Assembly (NCBI GenBank): GCA_013995675.1
Contig: VWRR01000004.1
Coordinates: 62,001 to 126,000 of the forward strand
DNA length: 64,000 nt
Direction of reading: 5' to 3'
Source: Cyanidiococcus yangmingshanensis
Lineage: Eukaryota; Rhodophyta; Bangiophyceae; Cyanidiales; Cyanidiaceae
In this document: positions 1-11,454 of the stretch, in pieces
Position numbering within the stretch: the stretch's first letter is position 1
Layout of the letters: each line of letters starts with the position of its first letter
Made by a program: the position numbers and the translations under genes
The notes under the pieces: model-generated
Told to the model about the DNA's origin: nothing
Database searches by the model: none
What the model saw: the letters and a program-made list of their open reading frames with translations, nothing else

Positions 1-2
1 GG

Positions 3-293
3 TCGCCTGGGAAGGAGTCGACTCAGTTAGCGAGCATCGGTATCTACAAGGGCCAGGTGGCAACCTTGGGCTACCTTTCGTCCCAGCAGGAAGCATCGGA
101 ATCGGAGACAGAGGAGGAGCTAGGCTCGAGACCGCAAGCATCCGCTCCGAACTGGTCGGCGGTTGCGGACCAAGTCGACCTATCGACGATGGACGATGCA
201 CAGCTGCGGCCGCACTCGCTGCCGCGTCGTTTCAAAAGGCGCAAGGAACGTGCTGTTCTGCAACTCATTGACTTTGATGACACCTCTTTGTAA
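3..293 (+). CDS. 3' end of an unrecognised gene cut by the window edge
   Basis: The frame starting at base 3 is open from the left edge to a TAA at 291-293, giving the last 96 residues of a protein that begins outside the window. The tail is acidic in the middle (a Glu/Ser run) and ends with a basic patch, FKRRKERAVLQLIDFDDTSL. No start codon is assigned, because a GTG at 57 is the only candidate inside the window and nothing supports it. I do not recognise the family. It converges on the DNAJC11-like gene, with about 155 bases between the two stops. Confidence 0.5.
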   Translation, partial: SPGKESTQLASIGIYKGQVATLGYLSSQQEASESETEEELGSRPQASAPNWSAVADQVDLSTMDDAQLRPHSLPRRFKRRKERAVLQLIDFDDTSL

Positions 294-448
294 ACAACGT
301 CCATAAGAAACGCACGAATGAGTGTTCAAATGGCAACCTTTTGGTGTTCGAGCTAACCCCACGCTTGCTCTCTTGAGAGCAGTGACAGCCTCGGTCAATG
401 CCTCAAGCGATCGACTCTGAGGCAGCAACCTGTCAAGTTCAGATCCAC

Positions 449-2493
449 TTACAAGCTGCCACCGATCTGCAGCGGATCGAGGTCTCCTATCATCACTTCA
501 TATGGCTCGCCTTGGAACACGTACCAGATTCGGAGAAGCGGCTCCGAGTCGCCTAGGGTCGGGTCGTAGAACCCATTGAGCGATCTCTTGCTGGTCGCGT
601 AAAGACGCAGACTCGAGTCTCGATCGTCCACAAGCGCTTGCAGAGCGTCCGTTACATCGCAGACTTCTTCCAAAGCATCGAGGACAGACGCTGGAACATC
701 CGGTGATGCCAGACGCTCCACCACCGTCGCGCTTCCATAAACCGCTCGAATAATAACGAGACCATTTCGCTCTTGTTCCATCGCCCTAGATCGAGCCGCC
801 TGAAGACGCAGCAGTTCGCGTTCCTGCAGGGCCTGGCGCCGACGTTCTGCAAGACGCTGGTACACCTCTTCGCGCACACGACGACGTGCACGCTCTTTGG
901 CGAGTCGCCGCAATGGTCGTACAATTAGATACTCGACAGCAGTTGCGGCGGTTGCACCGAAACTAACAACGGCGACAAATGCCAACGGATCCGGAGAGGG
1001 AACCAGCAAGATCGGTATTGCCAGACGATGACCGGCTCGACCTATTTTCAGACGCAAACCCACGCCCATGTGTGATACGCGTGCAGCCGCAGCTATAAAG
1101 CTATCCATTGCAAATTCCTTAGCCAGGCCAGTCTCCAGTGACCAGCCAGCCAAGGTGAGTTGGCCTCGCAGACGTGCAAAGATGGTCTGCGCCTGATCAC
1201 ATACGCGTCTCACGGTAACTTTCAGGCCACTGGAGCCAAGACCTAAATTGACCGTGAAAGACGCATTCCACCGTTCTGCCCCGTAAACGAATGAGGCCAT
1301 ATAGCCGGGCGCGGGACCAGCAGCCCACGCCAAGTGACCTTGACAGTTCTCCGAGAGCTGTCGTGCATGGCTCAATACGAGCTCGGGGCGTTCACCACGA
1401 CCGAGTCCGTAAGAAGCCTCCACGGCCAGAGATGAATGAGGACTCACTCGCCGCCATACCTTTCCGGTAATTGCTGGACTCGCGGACCATTCTGCGTACT
1501 CGGTGAGCGATGACGACGACGACGCTGGAGTCGCCGATCCCAGCCAAGCCAAGCCGCCCTCCACCATTTGCTCGGGCGACAAGAGTCGTCGATAAACGAC
1601 ACTGATGCCCCGAAAATGCATATGGGTGAGGCGTCGAAAGGCGCTCTCTTCACGGGAGCGCTTTACCAGGCGCAGAGAACCGGATAGCAAACGCTCCCTG
1701 ATCTCCTGCTCATCGACGCTGGTGTGGTCGTGCTTGTCGTGGGCATCATCATCGTCGTCAGCATCATCATCGAGTAGTTCATCATCGGCATCGGCATCAT
1801 CATCGACATCCGTCGTCAAAGCCGTGCCACCTGTCGCCACATCATACTGCCACGAGAGACAGTCCTTCGGGCCCAAGTACAGCGTTCCTTGAGTCGTTAG
1901 CGCGGCACCTCGAACCCTGAGCGCGGACCGCCAATAGCGCCAGTCACCGGCGGCAGCGTCAGGGAGAAGTTGTGCCAGACCATGTGCCATCAATAACGAC
2001 CTGGGCAGCGTTGCTCACGGAGAGCAGCGTCTCAGCCTCGAGAGGGTCCTGCTCTTCCTCACTATTGTCGTAGGCTCGTCTATTTCTAGCATAGCGTCGT
2101 CGTCCTTGTCTTCGTCGACCTCTATGATGGGCAAAGTGTGCCCTGCACAGCAGAATAGCTGGTTACTTGTGTTGCCTCCAGGAATCGCAGACCCTCCAAG
2201 CCGTACTCGTCATACACCTGACGCTTCAATGGATGAGAGAGTACTTCGTAGGCCTCTCGAATTCGCGTGAAGAGCTCTGTCGCATGACGTTTCGCTTCCG
2301 GATCCTGCTGTCGATCCGGGTGATACAACTGGCTCAGTCGCAGATAAGCCGCTCGCACTTCCTCGCGGCTAGCGGCCGGTGACAAGTTCATCACCGCATA
2401 GTAGTGAAACTCAGGGTACGCATTGTTGGCGTAATCAATTTGCTCCTTCGTTTCATCTTCCCCAGTGTCAAATGTGTGCTGATCCCTGGACAT
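449..2493 (-). CDS. DNAJC11: DnaJ-domain protein of the DNAJC11 family
   Basis: The N-terminal 123 codons (2493 down to about 2122) carry a J domain with its YHPDR motif, the HPD tripeptide needed to stimulate Hsp70. The large second part (1993 to 449) carries the DNAJC11 C-terminal region: a beta-rich stretch, an Arg/Glu coiled coil, then a conserved end containing YATSKRSLNGFYDP and FQGEPYEVMIGDLDPLQIGG. The human homologue sits at the mitochondrial outer membrane with the MICOS/SAM machinery; that role here is inference. The two parts are in different frames, and the net offset equals two surplus bases (about 680 codons if both are skipped). The roughly 130 bases between them encode acidic residues in two frames, so a short intron or two frame breaks cannot be told apart. 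An Asp-rich insert (about residues 215-245) comes from CAT/CGT-type trinucleotide runs. Confidence 0.85.
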
Positions 2494-2829
2494 GGCCAGA
2501 TACGTAAACGATGATCGTTGACGAGTGCTGACAACAAGTCCGACACGCGTTCGCCAACGGGCTCGGCCACTGGCCTTCGAGGCCGCGGGATTGTCTCGAA
2601 GGGGAAACAGTCGACTGGGTCTTGAGTGGCTATTCCATGATCTTGACTCGTTCAGGTTGCATCATTTGGACACTTGAAGCGTATCGGACAGGTGGCGGAA
2701 CCAGTTATCGCTCAGCGATGCAACCTATTGACGATGTCGATGCTCTGCTGAGACGGTAACCGGCCGCGAGCGTGCCCCTCGAGGTTTGATCGCTGGAGAT
2801 CATGTGTTCAGAACACAATCACGGAGACG

Positions 2830-3540
2830 TTAGGTGTGCGGGTATGTGGTTGGCGTATAGCTAGGTTGAGGTAAGAGACCGTAAGACAACGAGGGAGCAG
2901 GCAAGCCGCGTCCCACAACAACGGCGACGAGTTCGTCGCTTTCCTGCAGGCACGAAAAGGTGCGACTGTACTGTATCCGGCTTGAATGCAACGAGAAAAC
3001 CTTTACGATCAGATCGACGACTTGGTAACGAACATCAACGGCACCTTCAGGTCGCATCAGTTCGTCTGGAGGAGCCGGTGAAAAGAACCGAAGCGCTGCC
3101 GCAACACTCCCAGACTTGGGCTGGACGCGATCTTGCAGACGTTGTCGTCGAACGAGTTCGGAGAGCGTACTTCCTCAACTGCTGTCAAAGCAGTTGGTCA
3201 GCTGGTTTTAGACGTCTTGGCGAGGCCATCAGGAGTGGCGTTTCGGTGACTCTGTTGTTGAACGAGTTCGAGAGCGAAGTACGCTTCTTCGTTGGCGCGA
3301 GTGCTTGGAAAGCGCTCTGTTGCGGCGTCGATGCGGTCGAGAGAAGGGACTTTTCGAAGGATCAGCGACTTGGCCAGCGAAAGAGGGCCTTGTCACACGT
3401 TTTCCCTCTGATGAATGCACTCGTATTGATTCTTGATTATAGATCAATTTTCGCTGTTTCTGGTCAACGTCTTCAGATTGGACTCTCCATCGCTTTCTGC
3501 CTGAACGCTCCGTGGTAGGTGGTCGATCAGTTGATACCAA
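2830..3540 (-). other. Gap holding a possible broken minus-strand gene
   Basis: Between DNAJC11 (start 2493) and the RNA-binding protein (stop 3527) lies about 1 kb. The minus strand has coding-like stretches in changing frames: a basic one from 3540, then one containing SLAKSLILRKVPSLDRIDAA, then one containing LSELVRRQRLQDRV and MRPEGAVDVRYQVVDLIVKV, ending at 2830. The first change is a +1 step as elsewhere in the window. Around 3195-3225 all three frames have a stop within about 25 bases, so no simple reading connects the parts. It may be a broken gene, a gene with an intron, or chance. No family was recognised. Confidence 0.25.
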
Positions 3541-4426
3541 CTTGCGCTTTGAGTCTGAGGCACGAAGACAAGTAGCGTCTGGCTTTCTCCGGTTTGAGCG
3601 CCCAGGTTCGTGCCGAGCAGTCTGGTTGTATGGTCACTTGGCCTTGCATGCGTCGGTTCGCTAGTCGCGCTGAGGAACGTTGTACTCGGAGGTATCGGCC
3701 GCGAAGCTGTACTACTTCATGCCTGCCGAGCGCAAGGTCCATATTAGCCTCCGGGGTGAAGGTAACGTAAGCGAACCCTTTGCCCATGCTCGTCTGGCTG
3801 TCTCGAACAATACGCACGTTGGTAATGGGACCGCAGTCGGAAAAAAGGTTACGTATCTCTTCCTCATTGGCATCAAAGGGGACATTTCCCAGAAATATAG
3901 ACCGTCGATGGTCCCATTGGGCTCGTAGCGGCTCCTCTCTGACCCCTTCAGGTGCTCGCATCGAAGCATCCGTTTCCACTGCGCTGCCTTGTCCACAAGG
4001 GTTGTGGGAGCGCTCGCGAATCCTTCGTGACGCCGAACTACACCGGTCTACCCGAATGTGTACCTGACGACCATCGTCTGTATCCACCCTAGTGCCATTC
4101 AACGCCAGTGCTTGTTCCACAGAAGCCGAGTCCTTGAATACCACAAAGGCATTGCAGGTGCATCGAGCTGGATGCCATAATCCCTTCAGCAAAGCAGCCT
4201 TGGGGGAGAGATTCGGTTTTGCCGGAGCAATCGATCGAAAGCGTGACGATTCCACAGTTCCATATGGCCGGAAAAGCGCCTCCAGCTTGCGTCGGTGCAT
4301 ACCTACTGGAACATTGCCTACAAAGACAGTGCGTTCGAGAGCTGAGGCCATAGATGTTGCATCCTCAGGCTTGGTCTCGGACTCGGCTCGGATCGCGGTC
4401 TTTGCCCCCGCTTTGCTTCGTTTCAT
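3527..4426 (-). CDS. Two-RRM nucleolar RNA-binding protein (NOP12/RBM34-like)
   Basis: This intact 299-residue frame starts at an ATG (complement of CAT at 4424-4426). It carries two RNA recognition motifs: one at about residues 32-127 beginning RTVFVGNVPV, and one at about 172-250 beginning SIFLGNVPF, with the RNP1 motif KGFAYVTF. In NOP12/RBM34 the same tandem layout, with a long loop in the first RRM, is used in pre-60S ribosome and 25S rRNA maturation in the nucleolus. The order of the domains and the basic ends fit that family. The specific role is inference, because RRMs are common. It is divergent from TRM11, with a shared 389-base gap upstream (4427-4815) in which I see no other gene. 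Confidence 0.78.
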   Translation of the reverse strand: MKRSKAGAKTAIRAESETKPEDATSMASALERTVFVGNVPVGMHRRKLEALFRPYGTVESSRFRSIAPAKPNLSPKAALLKGLWHPARCTCNAFVVFKDSASVEQALALNGTRVDTDDGRQVHIRVDRCSSASRRIRERSHNPCGQGSAVETDASMRAPEGVREEPLRAQWDHRRSIFLGNVPFDANEEEIRNLFSDCGPITNVRIVRDSQTSMGKGFAYVTFTPEANMDLALGRHEVVQLRGRYLRVQRSSARLANRRMQGQVTIQPDCSARTWALKPEKARRYLSSCLRLKAQVGIN

Positions 4427-4815
4427 CTCTTCGTAAACGTGGAATCAATTCAGAGAATGAAGCAGGAATCGATGCGATCGACAAGGATACGTAGGAAACC
4501 GTAGAGGATGCGAACGCAGAGGAAACCAAAAGACGGCGATCAAATGACTAGAACTACGTTTGTAACAGAGGCTAAAGCACCACACTCTACCCAGAGGCAG
4601 CGTAACCTTCAATCGCCCTTGATGTACTAGAAAAATGAAACCAATCAAGATAAGAAACTCAGGCTCCTTGCACACTACTACACGTCACAAAACGTCACTG
4701 TCCCGAGTCCACAGAACGAACGCCCAGCGACGTGTCTTCCGACACCCCTGTACCCGTTGCGGGCCAGTGCTACTCTATCTGGTTCCTCTTTCAAAGGGGT
4801 CTAAGGGTACCCCAG

Positions 4816-6532
4816 ATGCCCCTCGATGACCCAAAGTGTCAATGCTTCCGTCGAGGCGACATTAGTACTGACTCGAATACACCGACATGGCACTTGTGGT
4901 GGCGTCGATCGCACTACCCGCTAACGTTCGCAGACCTGGAACAGGAGAGTTTACGCGAGGCGCTGCGGCTGCGTAAGCAGGCGCTTGCAGTACTCGAGCA
5001 GCTGTCTGAGCAACCCGAGCGTATGGGCAGTGTGTCATGGACGACAGTGACAGAGTTATGCGCACTGCATCGGCACCGGAACAGTCCGTTTGCAGTGACT
5101 CGAGGTCTCACTGACGCTGAGGCGCGATCCCTGGCCACCCGTTCCGTCTTTGTTCACGCTGTCTACCGACTATGGTGCAGTGGGGCCTCTCACGCTCAGT
5201 GTGCTGAGCAGCTTGAGCATCTATGCAAACAAGGCGCCCTTAAAGAGGCGTTACCGAAGCAATCATCTTCTTTTCGTATCGAGCAGGTTTCGTACGGACG
5301 ACGTCTATCGATGGCAACACAACAGATGAACCTCGACATGTATCGCTCCATGCTCCAGTACTGGACAGAAGTACAGCAGCGAAGCATTCGACTATCAGAT
5401 GACGAGGCGGAACGGGTGGTGCTCCTGGAGGACCATCAAATACCTGTAGACAGCGGTGCTCGTGTGCATGTCGCTCGCTGGCTCGCCGATGGAGGTTGCC
5501 AACACCCAATCTATGTCTACCGCTTGAAAATGCGTCCCTTTATCGGCACAACTTCCATGGACGCAGAACTATCCTTTCTTATGGCAAATGTGGCCCGTGT
5601 CGGACCTGGCCAGGTAGTGCTGGACCCCTATGTGGGTACTGGCTCTATTCTGGTCGCCTGTGCAGTGGCTGGAGCGAGTCCAACTCTTCGGTTCCGACCT
5701 GGATCGCTGGGTTCTTTACGGCACTAGCCACACTGCCCGAAGTCGACACCGCACCCAAGCACTCGATCGCAAGACATGTGCTGAGCCTGAAACTACGAAG
5801 ACTCGTATTTCGGAACATGCGTCCGTTGGCACGGTACCGAGACAGCTGCCGAGGATCACGAACCCCGCCGCTTCTACTGGGAAGCCTGACTGGCCATCGA
5901 CTCGGGATGGAGCGACAACACGCCTCTCTATGCTTGACAACTTTCGCTTCTATGGGATTCCCCGACATCAGTGGCCAGAGCTCGTGCGAATGGATCTCTT
6001 GGAGCCAGCTTGGGCTTCGAATGCTGCCATCGGTGAACGTTCTGGATGGTGTGATGCCATCGTGTGTGATCCCCCGTACGGCATTCGGGAAGGAACTCGT
6101 CAAGCTCGTATTCGATCGTCGAAGCAGGTTGACACCCGACAGGGTCAACGGAAACGCGCTCCATTTGCGGTTCATTTGGAGGCTCTCTTTCGACTGGCTG
6201 CCCGAGTGCTTCGTCCCGGTGGTCGTCTCGTCCTCTGGCTGCCAGCAGTCGCCGAACTCACGGCGTACGACCTGCCACTTCATGAAGCACTGGTATACTT
6301 TGGAACCCCGTGTTGTCAACGAATGCGCGGCGGCCTTCGACGATATCTCCTAGTGCTGGTGAAAAGGACCAGTGCGAATGCGTTGCCTGACCCGAATGTG
6401 CAGAACGAGGTCTTCTATAAGGAGGCACCACCACGCTATCAACGTGCACACGAGAACCTGGCTGCTCGTCTTTTCGGTGTAGCCGAACGAGACGAGCAGC
6501 ATTTGAGACCACGCTCCTTTTGCCAAAGCTGA
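4816..6532 (+). CDS. TRM11: tRNA (guanine-10-N2) methyltransferase, TRM11 family
   Basis: The first part (ATG at 4816) ends with the family block YVYRLKMRPFIGTTSMDAEL followed by LDPYVGTGSILVACA, the SAM-binding motif I. The second part starts in the next frame with LFGSDLDRW and carries the catalytic motif DAIVCDPPYGIREG and a late CQRMRGGLRRYLLVLVK block. TRM11 with TRM112 makes m2G10 in cytosolic tRNA. Homology runs across the junction near base 5680 (GCG AGT C CAA CTC), where one surplus base shifts the frame by +1; skipping it gives about 571 residues. The human protein is about 460, and the extra length is a loop between motifs I and IV. ATG 4816 was preferred over the upstream GTG at 4732 because it is the first ATG in frame. 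Confidence 0.85.
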
Positions 6533-7106
6533 CGTTTGGTGCAGAGAGCCCATACTGCGGAACAGCGGCCTCTCACGAAGGGGACGAACTCGCTACAGCA
6601 ACGATGCTGATCGACGAGCGACCGCTTGCAATGCCTGAATACATCTAGCACGGAAATGTGCAGCGATGCAGTGTCTGTCCATGCGCTTCCACCAAGTCTC
6701 CAGTATTTCTGGATCAAAACAAGCGATATCAAAGGCCGACTGACTCGACTGGAACCCACCTGGGGTTTTGTCGGGGCTGCTGTCTCAAGCGCAGAGTGTG
6801 ACGATAGCGGCTTTACGATGAGGACGAGAGGCTTCAGAACCCGAAAATATGATTCAGCTGATCGCTCTCTTCACGGACAGTAGAAAAAATGGCCACGTTT
6901 CTTCGAACGTCTCTGTATCGATGATGAGAGTGCGCGAAGGAGCAAACGCGGCCGCAACAACGTCTGTTGCAGCGATGGATTAGGCGATCGCTTCAGGTGC
7001 CATGATACGGCGCACAGAGTTGTTCGATGGAGTCGCTGCAGTTGGAGCATGTGACTGCGCTGCAACGCCCCAAGCTGCGTTGCCTGCTCGCTCTAGGCGC
7101 TTGTAT
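6533..7106. other. Intergenic region between two converging genes
   Basis: This stretch separates the TRM11 stop from the stop of the nuclease-like gene. Short frames exist on both strands (for example 6626-6883 plus, 6439-6759 minus), but none shows a recognisable motif or a convincing composition. I see no RNA gene or repeat. Confidence 0.5.
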
Positions 7107-8036
7107 TCACTCGGTCGACTGACGCCGGCAAGCCAACGTTGCCACAAAGATCGAGTTGGTGACGTCGATAACACCGGGGGAGATGTTGCCAGCGTTACGG
7201 AAACGGGATGCTGATGCGCTGGCCCACATTCCCAGTCGCCGTCGAATCGCTCTCTGTTCGGCAGCTTCTAATGCTTTTTGGAAACGCCCGTAGATAGCCC
7301 CAGCGCCCCGATACACCTCTGCATAACCGGCGCGAACCATTTCTAGGCTCACGTTGCGTCCAGGTAGAAGAGCACCAAACAGCGGAATTCGGAACGGGCG
7401 CCAAACATGAGCAATAACTCGTCCAAATCGATCCCGCTGATAGAGCTCCAGTCGTACTGGTTGGTTCAGCAAAGTGCGCTGTAGCCATGCTTTCGCCTCA
7501 GGTCCATAGCGTTGGCCGAGCATGCCAAAGTGCGCACACTCTGGTGCATCAATGCCAGCGAGACGTACGTGGATTGTCTGACTCGCCAAAGTGCCTCTGC
7601 CAGGTAATTGGCCACCAGTGATCTGCCAACGCCAGCGAATCCACCAACGAAGCAACCATGGCGTATGAAGGATTCGAAAGTTATCGCCGTCACCAACATG
7701 AACTACAAGTCCGCTGAGGCGACGTCCTACCCCAGGCTGACCTGTTCGGGGATGTGCTAGTGCCAGGTAATGAGCTGGTAAGTGATCAGCAGTCGCATAG
7801 CGATGGACACCGAGGTAGGTCCAACGCAAAAGTAAAGCGGACGCACCTAGTGCTAGGGCTATGGAAATCCACTCTCTCGTCCGATACCATTCGTGAGTGG
7901 ATCTGGACCCAGGACCCAGATTTTTGAACAGGCATAAAACGGTGCCCGAGTGCATTCTTGAAGCTTTTGAGATGGGATTGCAGTTGAAGGGAGCCGGCAG
8001 CGATTCGTTTCCGCACTGAGACAAGAGTCCACCCAT
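7107..8036 (-). CDS. Membrane-anchored staphylococcal-nuclease-like endonuclease (LCL3 type)
   Basis: This intact 309-residue frame has an ATG start at 8036. A membrane segment at about residues 57-73 (ISIALALGASALLLRW) is followed by a staphylococcal nuclease fold: LVVHVGDGDNFRI, then HVRLAGIDAPECAHFG, then GPEAKAWLQRTL. The Asp/Glu/Arg-rich SNase motifs (GDGDNFR, LAGIDAPE) are present. The order of a TM anchor followed by SNase, with the AHFG extension, matches the fungal LCL3 family (mitochondrial membrane-associated nucleases). Catalytic activity and location are inference. An internal ATG at about codon 28 is an alternative start. The last 30 residues beyond the SNase domain are not conserved as far as I can judge. 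Confidence 0.8.
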   Translation of the reverse strand: MGGLLSQCGNESLPAPFNCNPISKASRMHSGTVLCLFKNLGPGSRSTHEWYRTREWISIALALGASALLLRWTYLGVHRYATADHLPAHYLALAHPRTGQPGVGRRLSGLVVHVGDGDNFRILHTPWLLRWWIRWRWQITGGQLPGRGTLASQTIHVRLAGIDAPECAHFGMLGQRYGPEAKAWLQRTLLNQPVRLELYQRDRFGRVIAHVWRPFRIPLFGALLPGRNVSLEMVRAGYAEVYRGAGAIYGRFQKALEAAEQRAIRRRLGMWASASASRFRNAGNISPGVIDVTNSIFVATLACRRQSTE

Positions 8037-8167
8037 CAGGGACCGATGCGACTGAGCGGGGGTGCTGCTTGGGTGTCGATCGATGCCTCTCCTCTCGCCC
8101 CTGCTTCCAACTCGATGCCAAGGAGGCGAAAATGGAGTCCAGCGGTCGAGACAAGGTTAAAGCGAGG

Positions 8168-8431
8168 CTATTCAGTGGATTTTGGCCTGGGGCACTCGGT
8201 GGCGGACTGCCATAGCCGTTTCAGGTTTTCAATCGAGCGATCAAACTGCTGTCTTCTCTCTTCCGCTACCTTTCGGATCCAGTCCGACAAACGCTGAGTG
8301 TCGTGGTGTCGTTCGCGAGCGGACCTTTCAGCGTGTGTGCACGGTAGACCCATGAGCAACCACAATGGCCGCTGCAGGATCGTGCTTCCCGGCGAGGCGA
8401 CACGAGGGCGCTTCGTGCTTGATGATCTCAT
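8168..8431 (-). CDS. Small hypothetical protein
   Basis: An 88-codon frame begins at an ATG at 8431 and ends with TAG at 8168-8170. It has a basic N-terminus (RSSSTKRPR), a short hydrophobic piece (PLWLLMGL) and a charged helical C-terminal half (LSDWIRKVAEERRQQFDRSI, then NLKRLWQ). The amphipathic helix looks protein-like rather than random, and the gene would lie head-to-tail upstream of the nuclease-like gene. I do not recognise it; a small organellar membrane protein is one possibility. Confidence 0.4.
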   Translation of the reverse strand: MRSSSTKRPRVASPGSTILQRPLWLLMGLPCTHAERSARERHHDTQRLSDWIRKVAEERRQQFDRSIENLKRLWQSATECPRPKSTE

Positions 8432-9486
8432 GACACGAAGACGTTTCTTGTGCAGCTCGGGAGACAGGCTTTCCAACTCAAAATGGAATGTATCGTTCTA
8501 GAAAGCCCCAAAATGGCTTTTTCGGTATCGATGAGACCGGATGCCTCCTCCTAGAGAGAAAAGCAATCCAGGTTGCTAGCGGTAAGCACGCAGTCGCAAA
8601 CTCGACCTTTGCAAGTCTGACACGCTAGACCAATAATCGCTTTCCCGGACCTCTCTTTCTGCCACTGATGACAATAAATTTGTTTTAGGAAACCTTGAGA
8701 CCCAAAGTCTGAAAGGATTCGTTCGACAGCAACCTCGTGCTACGAGCCTCAACCGAAGAACAGCCGATATAGAACAACGCAACCGCCAACAATCGAGGAA
8801 CAAAAGAGCCAAACAAAGCACTCGTGTTGGGACACACTCTCTTGTCACGAGCACAGCACCGAGAACGCCACACTAGGCTTCGCCACCAACAGAACCAGTT
8901 CCACGTATGGACCGCAAGTGTCACCGTAGAGACACCCTCACCCGAATCGACGCCGAGCACGAACAGCTCACCGCTCGAACAACGAAACGTTCAACAGGCA
9001 CCAGCACGCACAGCCCGAAAAACACGCTCTTTAACCCAATAAATATAGAGGTCAATGCCAACTAGAATAACAAAACCCGCAGAGGACTCGTTCGTGTCCA
9101 AACAGAAACGCCTTGGATGGTTCCATGAGCAAAACCTTGTTCGAGCTAGCCAGCCAGCCAGCCAGCCAGTCAGCCAGCCATCTGGATCGGCGAGAAAAAA
9201 CGGCGACGCGTGACAGGCGATGGTTTGAATCGCCGCCACTGGCGTGCGTCGTCATGCCGTAACGGCCGGCGGGCTCATGGGTGCATGCAGGCCATTATCC
9301 GCAGCAGAGGACGGACACGTGTCTCGATGCATGGCGGCAGAGGCGTCAATCCAGCGCGCGCGCACGCATGCACGCACAACAGCATCGGGGGGGATGCCTC
9401 CTCTTTGAACGTTCGGGTGTGGATACAGGCAGCAGCGGTTGGCGTGCCTGAGGAGACTGCTCACGCGACTCGGTGCCAAAGTGAAT
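8432..9486. other. Intergenic region upstream of the KEN/D-box gene
   Basis: About 1 kb without a convincing gene. It contains a CCAG tetranucleotide run near 9149-9180 and a stretch of alternating CG/CA (about 9355-9385) just before the downstream gene. Short frames on both strands lack ATG starts or recognisable motifs. Confidence 0.5.
9149..9180. repeat. (CCAG)n microsatellite
   Basis: About eight CCAG units in a row with one C-to-T interruption (CAGT). It lies in the non-coding stretch roughly 300 bases upstream of the KEN/D-box gene. Confidence 0.9.
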
Positions 9487-10359
9487 ATGTCATCGACGAG
9501 GGGGCAGCCGACGTCAGTAGCCTGGAATAGGCGTGGTCGTGTCGAGCAAGTCACGGGGAGCGCCAACCCTTTGGGGAAGGAGAATCAGCCCCGAGGCGGC
9601 GAATATAAACCTAGTGTAGACGTTGAGGGACATACGGCTTTGGGGGTGCGGCGAAGACCGCTACAGGATGCGGGCAACGTGCCTCGACCGGGTGCGCAGC
9701 GAGTCGCGATCAAACCGGGAGAGACCTCGAATCTAGGGGAACGGAAACTGTCGGCGTTGCGGCCGACGACAGGGAACTCGGGAAGAGCATCGCCTGAGCG
9801 CGTTTCGGGGGAGTGTTTGACGCCTCCGCCTGTATGTTTCGGGACAGATGATCTTGTTGAAGTTCCCTTGACAGGCGAAAACGATACATGGTCGGAGGAG
9901 GGCGAGTCGCATACGTCGCTCAAGCTGTGGTTCGCGGCACCGCTGGCGCTCGATATCTCCGACGCGCAGGTGCCTGAACCCGAGATTGTACCAAAGGGAT
10001 CACCGACGGCGGGGGCCGTCCCGCTCTTTTACGAACCGCTGGTGTCTTTTGCAGAACAGGACATGGGTATGGGTGTTAGTCAAGAGCAGCGCCTCCTATA
10101 TCAAGACCTAGACGCGCATTCGCCAGGAGCACCGCTGCGGCTGGCGACACCGCCACTACCGTCCCTCGAGCTCGTCGGCTTCGCTGAGGAGGAGTCGAGG
10201 GCGCTGCCGCGAGCGGTGTATCCGTCACCGCGGTCTAGGGCAAGGCGTCTTACGGCGCTAGCAGTGCCGACGCCTCGTCTCCGTCGACGTCAAATCCAGC
10301 GAAGAGACTTTCCGCGGCAACCTGGCACATCTGAGTCGCACGAAGACGTCGATTGCTAG
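9487..10359 (+). CDS. Unrecognised protein with KEN box and D-box (candidate APC/C substrate)
   Basis: This 290-residue frame has an ATG at 9487; the longer frame upstream begins only at a TTG. The N-terminal third is disordered-looking and carries a KEN box at residues 31-33 (LGKENQPRGG) and an exact RxxLxxxxN destruction box at 56-64 (RRPLQDAGN). Possible proline-directed kinase sites follow (ASPERV, LTPPPV, YPSPRSRARR, VPTPRLRRR). The middle is acidic and the end is basic. KEN plus D-box within the first 70 residues is the usual layout of anaphase-promoting-complex substrates such as securin, sororin, shugoshin and cyclins; there is no cyclin box here. Position next to cohesin SCC3 on the same strand is suggestive only. 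The protein is very low in identifiable domains, so the function is inference. Confidence 0.68.
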   Translation: MSSTRGQPTSVAWNRRGRVEQVTGSANPLGKENQPRGGEYKPSVDVEGHTALGVRRRPLQDAGNVPRPGAQRVAIKPGETSNLGERKLSALRPTTGNSGRASPERVSGECLTPPPVCFGTDDLVEVPLTGENDTWSEEGESHTSLKLWFAAPLALDISDAQVPEPEIVPKGSPTAGAVPLFYEPLVSFAEQDMGMGVSQEQRLLYQDLDAHSPGAPLRLATPPLPSLELVGFAEEESRALPRAVYPSPRSRARRLTALAVPTPRLRRRQIQRRDFPRQPGTSESHEDVDC

Positions 10360-11454
10360 ATGCCATCAGGACGAATCGGCTGAGCATCACTCACGCATGC
10401 TTTTTGCTGGAAACGGCCCATGATGTTGATGGTGCGCATCGTGTTCGATAGCCGTTCTTTTCCTGATCGAATGTCGCCCAAATCATCGTCTCCAGTTTGA
10501 ATGGATGGCTTTGGCTCTCGGTGGGCGTGCCGCCAGATGAGGTGCTTCACTGGAATGGCCGCGTGATATCTTGAGCGTCAGCGCGACAACGAGCTCGGCA
10601 TGATAACCATCCCATGGATGATGGTCTTGGCAGGACGTGAGAAGCATAGCGCGACAGTTATTTCGATCCCTTCGAGCCCGATGTGGCTCGGCAGAGCAGA
10701 GCAGGTGAGAAAAACATCGTCGTTTCTCATGCGCGCTCGTTCACGACACGTCCGCAGCCCAGTTATGTCCCAACACAGTCAATGTATATGAGATCGTGCT
10801 GCTCGCGAAAGAGATCACGCGACGCCGAACGCTGCACATCCAGACACATATCTTTCCACAGTACACGCAGCGCAACAATCAGCACCAAACTGGAGAACAA
10901 ACCCCCGTCTGGCCAATTGTCCTCAAAAGACCAGACGATCCGTTTCCAGAAGTAAACTCCTCGAGGGTCTGAAAGTGATCATTGCACTGATTCATGAAAC
11001 CTTTAAGGTTGCTACTCGACTCGCACTTTCCCTGGAGACATCCCGGCTTTGCGGCACCGACCGCGTCGACGCCGCTGGCCACAGCCTGGCGAGCGTGCGC
11101 AGATCAGCACGGTCGTTTTGGCGCGAAACGGTCCATCGGAACACGCATCGATTGGCGCGATGATGCGTGCCGGTCGGGGCGCGCATGCATCCGTTAACGC
11201 TGCTCGGACACGACGCTTGAGCAAGAGCGCTCGCGTCTATACTCTGTTTGAGTAAAAAACTGTCTTTATTACAAAGAACACACTCACATCGAGTAGGTCT
11301 TGTGGATAACTTTGTGTGTGTGCGTGTGCGTGTGAAAACGGGTCTCCGAGAACTTGGGAACGGAGACACGTTGAAGGTTGCTTAGAGGAGTGGCGCGGAC
11401 GTGCGTGTGTACGTGCGCGTTCCCTTGACTGAACAAACCGACTTGTTGATCGAC
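10360..11454. other. Intergenic region upstream of SCC3
   Basis: About 1.1 kb with no convincing gene. A GTGTGTGC-type alternating purine/pyrimidine run lies at about 11311-11335. The frame into SCC3 is open from 11401 through a GTG, but the first ATG is 11455. Antisense frames here have no recognisable content. Confidence 0.5.
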